A stretch of DNA of 64,000 nt, taken from Anaspis maculata. Taxonomy: Eukaryota > Arthropoda > Insecta > Coleoptera > Scraptiidae. Below the pieces are notes generated by a model. That model did no database searches and had not been told where the DNA came from. It saw only the letters and a program-made list of their open reading frames with translations. The stretch spans positions 86,127,602 through 86,191,601 of the forward strand of contig OX421963.1 in the NCBI GenBank assembly GCA_949128115.1, in the 5' to 3' direction. Numbering within the stretch: the first letter of the stretch is position 1; every line of letters begins with the position of its first letter. The position numbers and the translations under genes are program-made. Shown here in pieces: positions 21,851 through 34,690 of the stretch.

Positions 21851-23182
21851 ACCCGAAAATCTGAAATTTGCTCGTCACTTTCTTTCGTCACAAGCTTTTT
21901 TCCAATGACCCAACATTTTTTCTTTTTTGCCGTTTTTCTCTATTTCCTCAATCTTTCTTCCGTTTTACGCTCTCTATCCTTCTTCATTTATGCTTATCTG
22001 TCTTTCCTATCAACGTTTTTCGAGTGCGATTTATCCACCTTCTTACCTACTCAACACCCTTTCTCGCTCCTTGGTCCCGTTACTGGTAAATAAACAAAAA
22101 TTCCTTTCTTTTTTAATTTTTTTTTGCAGTTACCTTCATTTCTTTATTTTTTCTTCTTTCAAAATCGCAGCTTTTCTTTGTGAAAGCCAGTTTGTCTCTT
22201 CTGTTACTCTTTCTCGCGTGTTAGAGCTTCTTACCCACCCTGCACTCCGGTTCACTTCCCGGTCCCGTAACTAGAAAAAAAAGTTGTCGACCCCAGTGCT
22301 TGGATGGACCGACCATCAAACATCCAGGCACCACATTGCGGCTCGGTGAGTCGAGTCTGGCTGGTCTGGGAGAGGGGTACAATGGGCCCAAAAATGAGGC
22401 CTACGTGCCAGGTGAAACTCTGTTCCACCAACTCCCCAAAATGGAATCCAGAATCCAGAGCCAAAAATCTGCAATTCACCCAAAAAACTTTGTACATGGA
22501 CCTCGTCAGGTTCTTAGCTGTTTCCTTTATGAGCACGAAAAGCTGTTTACATGGACTTCGTCAGGTGCCTAGGTTTTTTATGGGCCCAAAAAGCTGCTGC
22601 AGTTCACCCAGAAAGCTGTGTACATGGACCTCGTCAGCTTCCCGCTTGTTTTTTCATGGGCCCGAATAGCTGCAATTTGCTCGTCACTTTCTTTCGTCAC
22701 GAGCTTTTTTCCAATGACCCAACATTCTTCCTTTTTTGCCGCTTTTCACTATTTCCACATTTTTTCTTTCTTTTTACCTTCTTTGTCCTTCTTCATTTAT
22801 GCGTATCTGTCTTTCCCATCAACATTTTTCGAGTGCGATTTATCCACCTTCTTACCCACCCAGCACCCTTTTTCGCTCCTCGATCCCATTACTGGTCAAT
22901 AAACCAAAGTTCCTTTCCTTATTAGTTCTCTTTTTTTTTGGCAGCTACCTTCATTTCTTTATTTTTTCTTCTTACAAAATCACAGCTTTTGTGGAAGCCA
23001 GTTTGTCTCTTCTATCACTCTTTCTTGCGTGTTGAAGCTTCTTACCCGCCCAGCACCCCAGTTCGCGTCCCAGTCCCGTAACTAGAAAAGAAAAGGGATT
23101 TTGTCTCTCCTATCACTCTTTTTCGTGTGGTGTTTGAGCTTCTTACCCACCCAGCACCACAGCTCGCTCCCTGGTTCCGAAA

Positions 23183-24130
23183 CTATAGTTTGTTCACTTG
23201 TACTGTGACTTTAGTTGGCTGGGCAAATTTTCTACTTTAGCATTGTAGGCTTGCCGCCTTTTTACCTGGTGTGAAACTGACTTCTCTTGAAGTAAAGTTA
23301 TACTTATCAAATTGATATTAAAATCTTGGAAAACTGACCTTGTCATACGTGGAAATGTGACTAGAGGGGCGCAGAGCTGTACTACAGTCATTTTAGACAC
23401 CAGAACCCTACGGGGCCGCCTTCGATTCAAGTCATGTTGACGGCGACCATTCAAGGCCGCCAAAAACTCGTTCCGCCAAGGTTCAAAACGAAAGCGAATT
23501 GAAAACTGAAGGTACTCACATGAATTTCGGTCCAATACGCAACCATGAGCGGCTGTTTTTTTTTTAAATTCGGTTTAATAAACTTTTTACACGTAAATCC
23601 TGCTGCAACAGCAGGCCTGATGGGATGTTTCTTTTCTTGTCAATAGTTCTTCATGATTCGGCGTGTCTTTCCGACTGGTAGGGGGGAAAGCATTGATGAT
23701 TCCATGGAACCCCTTTTTTTGGACGAAGGACTAGTATTTTTTCAGTTTGAAACACGTAAAGTTGAACCGGCTTCGAGAGGTTAGAAATATTTTCGACACC
23801 TGTCAAATGTCAAAGCTGCTTTGATTTATTTGTCCATTGGCGAAAATTAAAAACAGTTAATTTATGAAATTACTACATTTTCCAATAAATCGGAAAAAAG
23901 CGCCAGACATCACGTCCCGCAAAAATGTTTCGCCTATCTGCAGAGAAAATGCGTAAAAAATGTGTTCCAAAGGTCCGAACGACTTCGTGTCTCTTCGTGA
24001 ATTATTGTGCCAAATGAAGCCAGAGTAGCCAACCGCAAAGTTTTGGGGATTTTCTATATTTCAGGTTTGGAAACTTGAAAACAAAATCTCACAGCTGACT
24101 AGAATCACGGTACAAGTGAACATACTATAG
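23183..24130. mobile_element. CTATAGT inverted-repeat element (family A), copy 1
   Basis: Ends CTATAGTTTGTTCACTTGTA and, inverted, CTATAGTATGTTCACTTGTA; the terminal repeat runs about 40 bp through TTGGCTG. The same family is at 36138-36955. The interior includes a LINE-like A-tailed segment on the minus strand near 23560-23640. No transposase. Confidence 0.7.
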
Positions 24131-24276
24131 TAATGGGGTAAAACCATGGACCTGGTAAAACAGAAAAATGCATAGATAATCCGCATTTTTTTCTTCGGAT
24201 TTTTATTCCACATGTCATTTCGAGTCGATTCTCATTTTTACTAAATTTCTTTGCAATTTGTGCATGCTGGTGTATA

Positions 24277-25341
24277 CCGGGTGATCATTTTGAAAACTAT
24301 CCACCGAGCTATCCACCTGCAATAACTCCCGATTCCTTGTGAAAATGTCTTCGAGCAAAAACAGGTCGATTTTTATATCGAGAAGGACATCTAAAACATA
24401 CATTGGCGAATTTCTATCTTTAGCCCCCTCGCACCCCACCCACCCCAACTTTGAAATTTCAATTGACACCACCTATTTTGTGATACATCAAATTGAACAG
24501 AAATCAATTCTCTTTCTGAAAAAATATTTTTCCAATTTTTAACTCCACCCCCCTTTTTCCTATAATTCTGAGTGTCCAATTTAATATTCTTGACTTCTCA
24601 ATTCTCTTCAATGCAGTCAACGTCATCCTGCATGCATAGCATCGAAAAAGAAAATTTTCCATGGAAAGTGCCACTCAAATTCACTCTTCGTTCCCCCCAC
24701 CACACCTTAAAAATCTAAAATGACAATACCTACTTTGTGATACATCAAACTGAAGGAAATTCAATTGTCTTCCTGAACAAAATTTTTTCGAAATTTTTAT
24801 AACCCCCGTTTTTCTCCTAAAATACTCCAAATGTTCAATTTAATGGGGAAGGGGTTGAAAATTTCAAGAAAATTGTTTTCAGAAAGAGAATTCAATTCCC
24901 TTCAATTTGATGTATCACAAAGTAGATGATGTTTTGTTAAGTTTTTGAGTTGAAGGGGGGGGGGGGCAATGGGTTGAATTTGGGTAGCACTTTTCTCGCC
25001 AAAATTTTTCTTATTTGATCCCATCTAGGATGATGCTGCCTAAAGAGAATTGAGGGGTCCAGAATATTAATATTAATTAGGACACAGAGAATTTTTATAG
25101 AGATGGGGGGTAGGGTTGAAAATTTTCATAATATTTTTTTCCGAAAAAGAATTTAATTCTCTTCAATTTGATGTATCGCAAGGTCGATGGTGTCATTTGA
25201 AATTTCAAAGTTGGGGTGAGTGGGACCGAGGGGGCTGAAGATAGAAAGCCAATGTATGTTTAAGATGTCTCCCTCGATATAAAAATATTGACTAGGAATC
25301 GGGAGTTATTGCAGGTGGATAGTTTTCAAATGATCACCCGG
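24277..25341. mobile_element. CCGGGTGATCA foldback element, copy 1
   Basis: Ends CCGGGTGATCATTTTGAAAA and its inverted equivalent, flanked by TA on both sides. Inverted similarity extends inward more than 150 bp (AATAACTCCCGATTCC, TTTATATCGA, CTTTGAAATTTCAA) and recurs more weakly further in. Non-coding, TA target: a Tc1/mariner-type MITE or foldback. Confidence 0.7.
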
Positions 25342-27187
25342 TATGACACAAGACCCGGAAGCATTTCAGGACATTGGTTGTGGATGTTTTTGACGGGGAT
25401 CAGTCTCCGAAGCTTGTAATACTCATTCACTAATCTCCCTATGATAGGTAAATGACACAGTACACAGATTTCCAATTTTTTGATAATTTTCAAATGATTA
25501 CCAAGGATTTCTCTCGGAATTCCCAATAATGATTCCCAAAGATTTCCGTGAATGAGGTGTACACCAGATTTTCAAACCGGTTTACCCTCGTGCCTCTCTA
25601 TAACTCTTCTGACTTGCTAAAAAAATGTGAGTTTTTCGCAGATGCAGAAGCTGTGTACAACTGTACATGGACCTCGTCAGGTTCTTAGTTGTTTTCTTTT
25701 ATGAGCCCGAAAAGCTGCAATTCGCCCGAAAAGCTGTTAACACGGACTTCGTCAGGTGCTTAGGTTTTCTTATGAGTCCAAAAAGCTGCTGCAATTCACC
25801 CAAAAAGCTGTGTACATGGACCTCGTCAGGTTCCCAGTTGTTTTTTTTTTTATAGACCCGAAAATCTGAAATTTGCTCGTCACTTTCTTTCGTCACAAGC
25901 TTTTTTCCAATGACCCAACATTTTTTCTTTTTTGCCGTTTTTCTCTATTTCCTCAATCTTTCTTCCGTTTTACGCTCTCTATCCTTCTTCATTTATGCTT
26001 ATCTGTCTTTCCTATCAACGTTTTTCGAGTGCGATTTATCCACCTTCTTACCTACTCAACACCCTTTCTCGCTCCTTGGTCCCGTTACTGGTAAATAAAC
26101 AAAAATTCCTTTCTTTTTTAATTTTTTTTTGCAGTTACCTTCATTTCTTTATTTTTTCTTCTTTCAAAATCGCAGCTTTTCTTTGTGAAAGCCAGTTTGT
26201 CTCTTCTGTTACTCTTTCTCGCGTGTTAGAGCTTCTTACCCACCCTGCACTCCGGTTCACTTCCCGGTCCCGTAACTAGAAAAAAAAGTTGTCGACCCCA
26301 GTGCTTGGATGGACCGACCATCAAACATCCAGGCACCACATTGCGGCTCGGTGAGTCGAGTCTGGCTGGTCTGGGAGAGGGGTACAATGGGCCCAAAAAT
26401 GAGGCCTACGTGCCAGGTGAAACTCTGTTCCACCAACTCCCCAAAATGGAATCCAGAATCCAGAGCCAAAAATCTGCAATTCACCCAAAAAACTTTGTAC
26501 ATGGACCTCGTCAGGTTCTTAGCTGTTTCCTTTATGAGCACGAAAAGCTGTTTACATGGACTTCGTCAGGTGCCTAGGTTTTTTATGGGCCCAAAAAGCT
26601 GCTGCAGTTCACCCAGAAAGCTGTGTACATGGACCTCGTCAGCTTCCCGCTTGTTTTTTCATGGGCCCGAATAGCTGCAATTTGCTCGTCACTTTCTTTC
26701 GTCACGAGCTTTTTTCCAATGACCCAACATTCTTCCTTTTTTGCCGCTTTTCACTATTTCCACATTTTTTCTTTCTTTTTACCTTCTTTGTCCTTCTTCA
26801 TTTATGCGTATCTGTCTTTCCCATCAACATTTTTCGAGTGCGATTTATCCACCTTCTTACCCACCCAGCACCCTTTTTCGCTCCTCGATCCCATTACTGG
26901 TCAATAAACCAAAGTTCCTTTCCTTATTAGTTCTCTTTTTTTTTGGCAGCTACCTTCATTTCTTTATTTTTTCTTCTTACAAAATCACAGCTTTTGTGGA
27001 AGCCAGTTTGTCTCTTCTATCACTCTTTCTTGCGTGTTGAAGCTTCTTACCCGCCCAGCACCCCAGTTCGCGTCCCAGTCCCGTAACTAGAAAAGAAAAG
27101 GGATTTTGTCTCTCCTATCACTCTTTTTCGTGTGGTGTTTGAGCTTCTTACCCACCCAGCACCACAGCTCGCTCCCTGGTTCCGAAA

Positions 27188-28135
27188 CTATAGTTTGTTC
27201 ACTTGTACTGTGACTTTAGTTGGCTGGGCAAATTTTCTACTTTAGCATTGTAGGCTTGCCGCCTTTTTACCTGGTGTGAAACTGACTTCTCTTGAAGTAA
27301 AGTTATACTTATCAAATTGATATTAAAATCTTGGAAAACTGACCTTGTCATACGTGGAAATGTGACTAGAGGGGCGCAGAGCTGTACTACAGTCATTTTA
27401 GACACCAGAACCCTACGGGGCCGCCTTCGATTCAAGTCATGTTGACGGCGACCATTCAAGGCCGCCAAAAACTCGTTCCGCCAAGGTTCAAAACGAAAGC
27501 GAATTGAAAACTGAAGGTACTCACATGAATTTCGGTCCAATACGCAACCATGAGCGGCTGTTTTTTTTTTAAATTCGGTTTAATAAACTTTTTACACGTA
27601 AATCCTGCTGCAACAGCAGGCCTGATGGGATGTTTCTTTTCTTGTCAATAGTTCTTCATGATTCGGCGTGTCTTTCCGACTGGTAGGGGGGAAAGCATTG
27701 ATGATTCCATGGAACCCCTTTTTTTGGACGAAGGACTAGTATTTTTTCAGTTTGAAACACGTAAAGTTGAACCGGCTTCGAGAGGTTAGAAATATTTTCG
27801 ACACCTGTCAAATGTCAAAGCTGCTTTGATTTATTTGTCCATTGGCGAAAATTAAAAACAGTTAATTTATGAAATTACTACATTTTCCAATAAATCGGAA
27901 AAAAGCGCCAGACATCACGTCCCGCAAAAATGTTTCGCCTATCTGCAGAGAAAATGCGTAAAAAATGTGTTCCAAAGGTCCGAACGACTTCGTGTCTCTT
28001 CGTGAATTATTGTGCCAAATGAAGCCAGAGTAGCCAACCGCAAAGTTTTGGGGATTTTCTATATTTCAGGTTTGGAAACTTGAAAACAAAATCTCACAGC
28101 TGACTAGAATCACGGTACAAGTGAACATACTATAG
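27188..28135. mobile_element. CTATAGT inverted-repeat element (family A), copy 2
   Basis: Exact-looking duplicate of 23183-24130 carried by the 4-kb duplication. Confidence 0.7.
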
Positions 28136-28281
28136 TAATGGGGTAAAACCATGGACCTGGTAAAACAGAAAAATGCATAGATAATCCGCATTTTTTTCTT
28201 CGGATTTTTATTCCACATGTCATTTCGAGTCGATTCTCATTTTTACTAAATTTCTTTGCAATTTGTGCATGCTGGTGTATA

Positions 28282-29351
28282 CCGGGTGATCATTTTGAAA
28301 ACTATCCACCGAGCTATCCACCTGCAATAACTCCCGATTCCTTGTGAAAATGTCTTCGAGCAAAAACAGGTCGATTTTTATATCGAGAAGGACATCTAAA
28401 ACATACATTGGCGAATTTCTATCTTTAGCCCCCTCGCACCCCACCCACCCCAACTTTGAAATTTCAATTGACACCACCTATTTTGTGATACATCAAATTG
28501 AACAGAAATCAATTCTCTTTCTGAAAAAATATTTTTCCAATTTTTAACTCCACCCCCCTTTTTCCTATAATTCTGAGTGTCCAATTTAATATTCTTGACT
28601 TCTCAATTCTCTTCAATGCAGTCAACGTCATCCTGCATGCATAGCATCGAAAAAGAAAATTTTCCATGGAAAGTGCCACTCAAATTCACTCTTCGTTCCC
28701 CCCACCACACCTTAAAAATCTAAAATGACAATACCTACTTTGTGATACATCAAACTGAAGGAAATTCAATTGTCTTCCTGAACAAAATTTTTTCGAAATT
28801 TTTATAACCCCCGTTTTTCTCCTAAAATACTCCAAATGTTCAATTTAATGGGGAAGGGGTTGAAAATTTCAAGAAAATTGTTTTCAGAAAGAGAATTCAA
28901 TTCCCTTCAATTTGATGTATCACAAAGTAGATGATGTTTTGTTAAGTTTTTGAGTTGAGGGGGGGGGGGGGGGGGGCAATGGGTTGAATTTGGGTAGCAC
29001 TTTTCTCGCCAAAATTTTTCTTATTTGATCCCATCTAGGATGATGCTGCCTAAAGAGAATTGAGGGGTCCAGAATATTAATATTAATTAGGACACAGAGA
29101 ATTTTTATAGAGATGGGGGGTAGGGTTGAAAATTTTCATAATATTTTTTTCCGAAAAAGAATTTAATTCTCTTCAATTTGATGTATCGCAAGGTCGATGG
29201 TGTCATTTGAAATTTCAAAGTTGGGGTGAGTGGGACCGAGGGGGCTGAAGATAGAAAGCCAATGTATGTTTAAGATGTCTCCCTCGATATAAAAATATTG
29301 ACTAGGAATCGGGAGTTATTGCAGGTGGATAGTTTTCAAATGATCACCCGG
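28282..29351. mobile_element. CCGGGTGATCA foldback element, copy 2
   Basis: Duplicate of 24277-25341 within the second 4-kb unit; the poly-G run near 28958 is longer. Confidence 0.7.
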
Positions 29352-30485
29352 TATGACACAAGACCCGGAAGCATTTCAGGACATTGGTTGTGGATGTTTT
29401 TGACGGGGATCAGTCTCCGAAGCTTGTAATACTCATTCACTAATCTCCCTATGATAGGTAAATGACACAGTACACAGATTTCCAATTTTTTGATAATTTT
29501 CAAATGATTACCAAGGATTTCTCTCGGAATTCCCAATAATGATTCCCAAAGATTTCCGTGAATGAGGTGTACACCAGATTTTCAAACCGGTTTACCCTCG
29601 TGCCTCTCTATAACTCTTCTGACTTGCTAAAAAAATGTGAGTTTTTCGCAGATGCAGCTGTTACCCTCATTTCTTCCAAAATTTCGCCTCTTTTACCCAA
29701 TGAACTGAGAACTGCTTGAAGCCACATTTGAGTAACAGCCGAGGTAACAGTTTTAAAACTTGTCTAGGTATAAAAAGAACATTCATTATTTCTAACAACA
29801 ATAACAATGCAATGCAGCGCAAACTCTCAGAAACACCCGAACATCAATTTTGTTCTCTTTTGCTGTGATCAACTTGAAGGTAGAACATGGTAAAACCTTC
29901 CTGTCAGTCGAAAATAAAAAAGCCCGGCTCAAAAACTTGCTTGGTCATAAGCTATGAACTCCCCAATAATGCCTTTAATTAAGTATCTAAATACTTATAA
30001 AATACATAACCATTATGATGATAATCTCGAGGGTAATCTGGTTTCACAACTTGGGTAATTATACATGCAAGCTCATAATATGTAATTGGAATTTAAAATC
30101 TCATTTAACATGAGTTGAAGATCAACTCAGGGATTTTAACCGATTTCAGTGGAAAATCTCTGCAAATTAGTTGATATAAACAAGGTCTGTGTTATCAAAG
30201 TTAAACCCCGAGTAGTAATCTGTGTTCTCTCAAATTCAAAAGTGGCTTTTGAGCGGAGAAACAACATTTTATCAGTATTGTCATATAGGTACTTGAGTCT
30301 CACTCAAGCGTTATGAAGTAACTTTTCCACAGTTCAAGTAGTAGTTGAAATAAAACTAGGAAAAGAAGACCGAGCTCTTGGAATTCCAGTGAAAAGATTT
30401 TATAATGGCTCAAGTTATAGATTGATCGTTGCAGACTGGACCAATCAGTGTCGGTTATCAAAGTAGTATTCTGATGGTCCTCTAG

Positions 30486-30635
30486 AACTTCAACAATGAA
30501 CTCCTGGTCTCCTGGCTATTTCTGGGTATCGATGTCCGTTGGCCATGTATGGCGTAACTCCACACGTGTTCAATTGGATTTGTGTCTGGTGAATTAGCAG
30601 GCCAAGCGACTGTTTCGATCCTAGTTTGGATATCT
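30486..30635 (-). pseudogene. Tc1-like transposase C-terminal relic
   Basis: The minus strand encodes TVAWPANSPDTNPIEHVW, the signature around the last catalytic residue of Tc1/mariner DDE transposases (usually SPDLNPIEHVWD). A few more residues and a stop follow. Only this fragment is left; TIRs are not recognised. Confidence 0.7.
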
Positions 30636-31157
30636 AGCTAATCATATTCTTGCATGGAAGGGCATGTATAAGTCTGACCCGACGAGGATGAGCGAGCTTA
30701 TCGTTCATTGAGATGAAATGCCTAGTTCGCTTATGTTGGCTTCGCCCTCTCCTTTCATCCAACTTGACTCATATAGGGTGTTTCAGAAATAATCATCTTA
30801 ACAGGTTTCTCTCGTAAGCATAAGTAGTCGATCCCCGATTCGAACATTTCAAATATAGATCTTCAAAGGGATATAGCCCCTTCGCCCGCCCTCAATTCCA
30901 ATGTTCTTAATTTTGTCGGATTTGCTTAACGGCGCACCCGGTAAGTCCATCATAGATGCACATTGACGCACCATTCTAGCTCCGTCTACCTCCTTCTATC
31001 GCAAGTGAACTTTGAAACGGAAAATTCCCATAAAAACTGCAGAATTGCATAAACACATGTGGACTTCCGGCGCGAGGCACGAACTAACCTGTTGAGTTTT
31101 GCTAAAGTTTGACAAGTAGGTGGACGATGTCCGTTTGGTAACTCATGTTAAATCAAG

Positions 31158-31790
31158 GCTTAGTTTCTTCGACTTTCACGAAATACAAGGTGATAACGAA
31201 ATGACGCACCAGAACAATACTGCGATATATCGAATCTTCTGTGAAGCTCACAAAAAATAGTGAAAGAATTCCTCGAATTTTGTTTTCAAACTTTTGAAGG
31301 GTCAAAGTTTGGTCCTTCGAACCCTTATAATTTCTATATTTCAAAGGGTTTTGGTAAACTGTTAGTGGAAAAATTATGAGAAAAAAATACCAACCACTGA
31401 GTGTACTAAATTCCCGAAAAAATCCCTTGGTAGAATACCGTGTGATCCTCTATCCTACATCGGTCAAACAAATGGTTTGGAGGCATCGTTGAAGAAAAAT
31501 AATTTTCGAGGTTTCTGACTCACCCTGTACAGTAAATGGAGAATCAATACACATCTAATTCTTGTTATTTCTCTTCCATAATGCGACCAACACAGCTCAT
31601 TAAAATATTTTGAAGTAACGAAACAAGAAGGTTCGAAGGACCAAACTTGGACCCTTCATCCCTTCAAAGATAAAAGTTGGACATTTTTGTTTGGTGGGCT
31701 TCATAGAAGATTCCATATATTATATTGCTGGTCTGGTGCGCCATTCCTTGATCACTCTGTATATATTTTCAAAAACGAAGAAAGTTGAAC
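31158..31790. mobile_element. Foldback element with ~170-bp arms
   Basis: The left arm (TTCTTCGACTTTCACGAAAT, GACGCACCAG, ATCTTCTGTGAAGC, TTTGGTCCTTCGAA) is mirrored at 31625-31790 with moderate divergence. No ORF of note. Confidence 0.6.
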
Positions 31791-31867
31791 TTGGTAACCA
31801 GATAATTTCGTTAAAAATGACAGTTTTCCAAAAATTATCACTACCTAAGTTCACTGGTTTTGTTAAT

Positions 31868-33782
31868 GGGTGGTATGCATAAAAAGTAGTAGATGCTACT
31901 ACTACGGAAAAAAGTATCTACTTCGTAGTATCCTCTATTATGTATTTAGCATCTACTTCAGTTCCGAAGCATATGCTACAATAAAAAAGTTTCTACTTCA
32001 ATACGGTGTAGTGAGTACTACAGCATCGTAGTATATACTACACCATTTCCAACTGTATTTGCGATAATATCAAATGTATTTCAGATTAGCGATATGTATT
32101 TGAGAAAATACCAATTGTATTTTAAATATGAGAAATGTAGTTTAGAATTTGCCAAATGTATTTTAATTATGAGAAATGTAGTTAGGAAATTTCCAAGTGT
32201 ATTAGATTTGGGAAATGTAGTTTAGAATATGCCAGTTGTATAATCGAATATTCAAATGTAGTTGAGAAAGTACCATATGAATTTTAGAACAAGGATATGT
32301 AGTTTAGAAAACGTGAATTGTAAGTGAGAAACCGCCAATTATAGTTGAGAATTGTGAGTTCGTTTTCCTCAACAACGTTTGCTTTTTCATCACTGTTCTA
32401 CCCTGAAAAAATATCTGAATCTGAAATACATTTCAAAATATCTCAAATACATCTCATCTTATCTAAAATACATCTAATGTTTTTGAAAATACAATTGGCA
32501 ATTTCTCCATTGAACTTCGTGGATCTGGAATGCATTTAATTTTTTCTAAAATACATTTGGTAATATCTCGAATACATTTCGTTAATCTGAAATACATTTC
32601 TTATTTCCTTTTTTCTAAAGTTTTCTGAAATGCACTGGCAATTTCTTAAATACATTTGGTTAATCTTGAATACATTTCATATTTTCTGAAATACATCTGA
32701 AGTTTTCTAAACTACAGCTGGAAAAGGTGTAGTGAGCGAATTTACCTTAGTTGCAATCCAAACTAAATTTTCTCTGTTACACCTGAAAAAATAACAATAA
32801 TGTAAAAATAAGGAGCTCTAGAATTTTTACGTCCAACCGCGAAGATCCAAACGGCAAATTTTAGAATAAATATATGCACACAGCACCGCGTACATACCTG
32901 AATAATTTTTGATATACAGGATTATTCAAAAGTCCGGAACAAAATTCATAATTTTGTACCATATTTTTTCGAGAAAAAAAAACGCTCGAACAGGGCGATT
33001 TCTTAAAGGGCAAGCGGTTATTCCATGACACGTATCATGATTTATCGTCAACCCCTCAACCGCTAGCCACCCTTAGCATTTTTTTTAAAGGCACCCTGAC
33101 TTGGAGGGGGGAGGGGGCTCGTTTGGAAAGCTTGTCAAAAATTGTATCCAGATTTACCATTGAAAATTAGATCGAACGTTTCACCATGAAGTTTTAAGGA
33201 GCCCCAGGGTAACTCAAAAGTTCTGAACAAGATTCATAATTTCTTACCATATTTTTTCCAAAAAAAAAACCACTCGAACAGCTCGATTTTCAAAAACGGT
33301 AAGTCGTTTTTCCATGATACGTTTCATGATCTACCGTCAACCCCTCAACCCCCAGCCACTCTCAGTATTTTTTTTTTTCACGTGTCATGATCTACCCTCA
33401 AGCCCTCAACTCCCAGCCACTCTCAGTATTTTTTTTAACTTTTGAATAACCCTGTATATTATCGTCATAGGTTCTCCGCTCTTTGTATGTTTTTACAACT
33501 GATGCACCCATAAATTTAGCCATGTTTTTGACGAGAAGTATGGTCGAGAAGTTGCTGTAACAGCAACTTCGCTAAAAATGGAGTAAATACTACGAATTCA
33601 TAGTAGATACTACAGATTCGGAGTAGATGCTTCAAAGGCGAAGTAGATACTACTACGTACCGTTGTATATAGAAGCATCTACTACCTGGGCATAGTAAGT
33701 ACTACGCTAGTGTAGTACATACTTCTCTTACGAAGTAGATACTTGTAGCATTAGTATCTACTACTTTTTATGCATACGACCC
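31868..33782. mobile_element. 1.9-kb foldback element with ~32-bp degenerate repeats
   Basis: Terminal inverted repeats TATGCATAAAAAGTAGTAGA at 31876 and the complement near 33750-33775. Inside, a degenerate ~30-bp repeat (variants of AATGTATTT or ATGTAGTTTAGAA) runs 32040-32345. The same repeat runs in opposite orientation at 32430-32720. The right half carries a nested MITE (32917-33454). No transposase. Confidence 0.7.
32917..33454. mobile_element. Nested MITE with CAGG/CCTG ends
   Basis: TA-CAGGATTATTCAAAAGTCCG at the left and TTTGAATAACCCTG-TA at the right. The interior contains two to three diverged direct repeats around CATGATCTACCGTCAACCC. It lies inside the 31868-33782 element. Confidence 0.65.
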
Positions 33783-34614
33783 AATGTGTAGTTTAGTAAT
33801 TTTTATGGTTCGAAAAAAACTTATATCTCGATTTCATGTCGAGATCGCAGGCCGACGTATGGAAAGTCATTTCAATTTGATCAGGTTTACCTGTAAGCCC
33901 ACGAAACGTAACTTTCCATTTTCTTGCTTCCTTCATTCATAAATATTCTTAACAAAAAATTTCCGAGCTCTTCCTAAGAAGGAGTTCAGCCTCGTTTATT
34001 CAGCCGGACAGATAGACAGATGACCTCGCAGATGACAGACAGACGGAAAACTTGGAAGGTCAAAATGACAGCGAAAAATTAGGGAATTCTGGGGGGAATT
34101 CAATTTTTTCACTAAAAACTTTCTCGGGTCACCAGAGGGGTCATCTGTATGTTATTGTGTATGCCTATGAATAACACATTTCATCAGCAGAAATTCCCCG
34201 AGTTGTTGTTGAAAATCAGCAAAAATTCCCCAAGTTGTTATTAAAAGGAAATAAACGAGAAAATTCCGGCTTTCCCAGTTTCCGATTTCGAATTAGTGAC
34301 CGATAATCTTTCGCTTGTGCTCTTGTGAAAATTCTTCTCTTCTCCAACTTTTTCTGGAAAACAACCGTGCAGTCGTCAGCTCCCTGCAGTTGTCATTTGG
34401 CCAATAAAATAGTGCAATTCAACTGATCAACTATGTTATAATAAGGATTGGGACCTCTCGAACTTCGTTTTCAACTCTATTTACCTCTCTGGCGCATGTC
34501 CGTGGTATAATATGCTTCCAATGCGTTACCAATGCCTGTTATTCCCGTCCATCCAACCCTTCATGACCCTTGCTAATGGTTATCTATCCATCTGACAGCC
34601 CCTATTGCAGCAGA

Positions 34615-34690
34615 CCTATACGGGTTCAGTGGGGTTCATGTCAGGTCATATGGCCGGCCATAACATGCACGATATTGTTCTCTCCAAAAA
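34615..34690 (-). pseudogene. Degenerate Tc1-like transposase relic
   Basis: On the minus strand a short block reads WPAI, stop, PDMNPTEPV, a decayed version of the WPxxSPDxNPIEHVW motif. Very short; supported only by the motif. Confidence 0.45.

Larger units (their letters stand above)
21642..25645 (+). repeat. 4.0-kb tandem duplication, copy 1
   Basis: The sequence from AGAAGCTGTGTACAACTG to CGCAGATGCAG is repeated head to tail at 25646-29657. By eye the copies differ only at a poly-T run (10 versus 11, near 21837) and a poly-G run (12 versus 18, near 24955). Each copy also contains an older internal repeat (about 21860-22290 and 22680-23090; TTTGCTCGTCACTTTCTTTC start) and two inverted-repeat elements. 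No gene. Confidence 0.95.
25646..29657 (+). repeat. 4.0-kb tandem duplication, copy 2
   Basis: Second copy of 21642-25645, offset 4004 at the start and 4010 at the end because of two homopolymer length changes. It contains copies of the same two inverted-repeat elements. After it the sequence continues with CTGTTACCCTC, unique to this side. Confidence 0.95.

Noticed and set aside
21642..29657. CRISPR-like or direct-repeat array in the 4-kb units
   Set aside because: The spacing of TGGACCTCGTCAGG is irregular and spacers are related to each other; the genome is eukaryotic.
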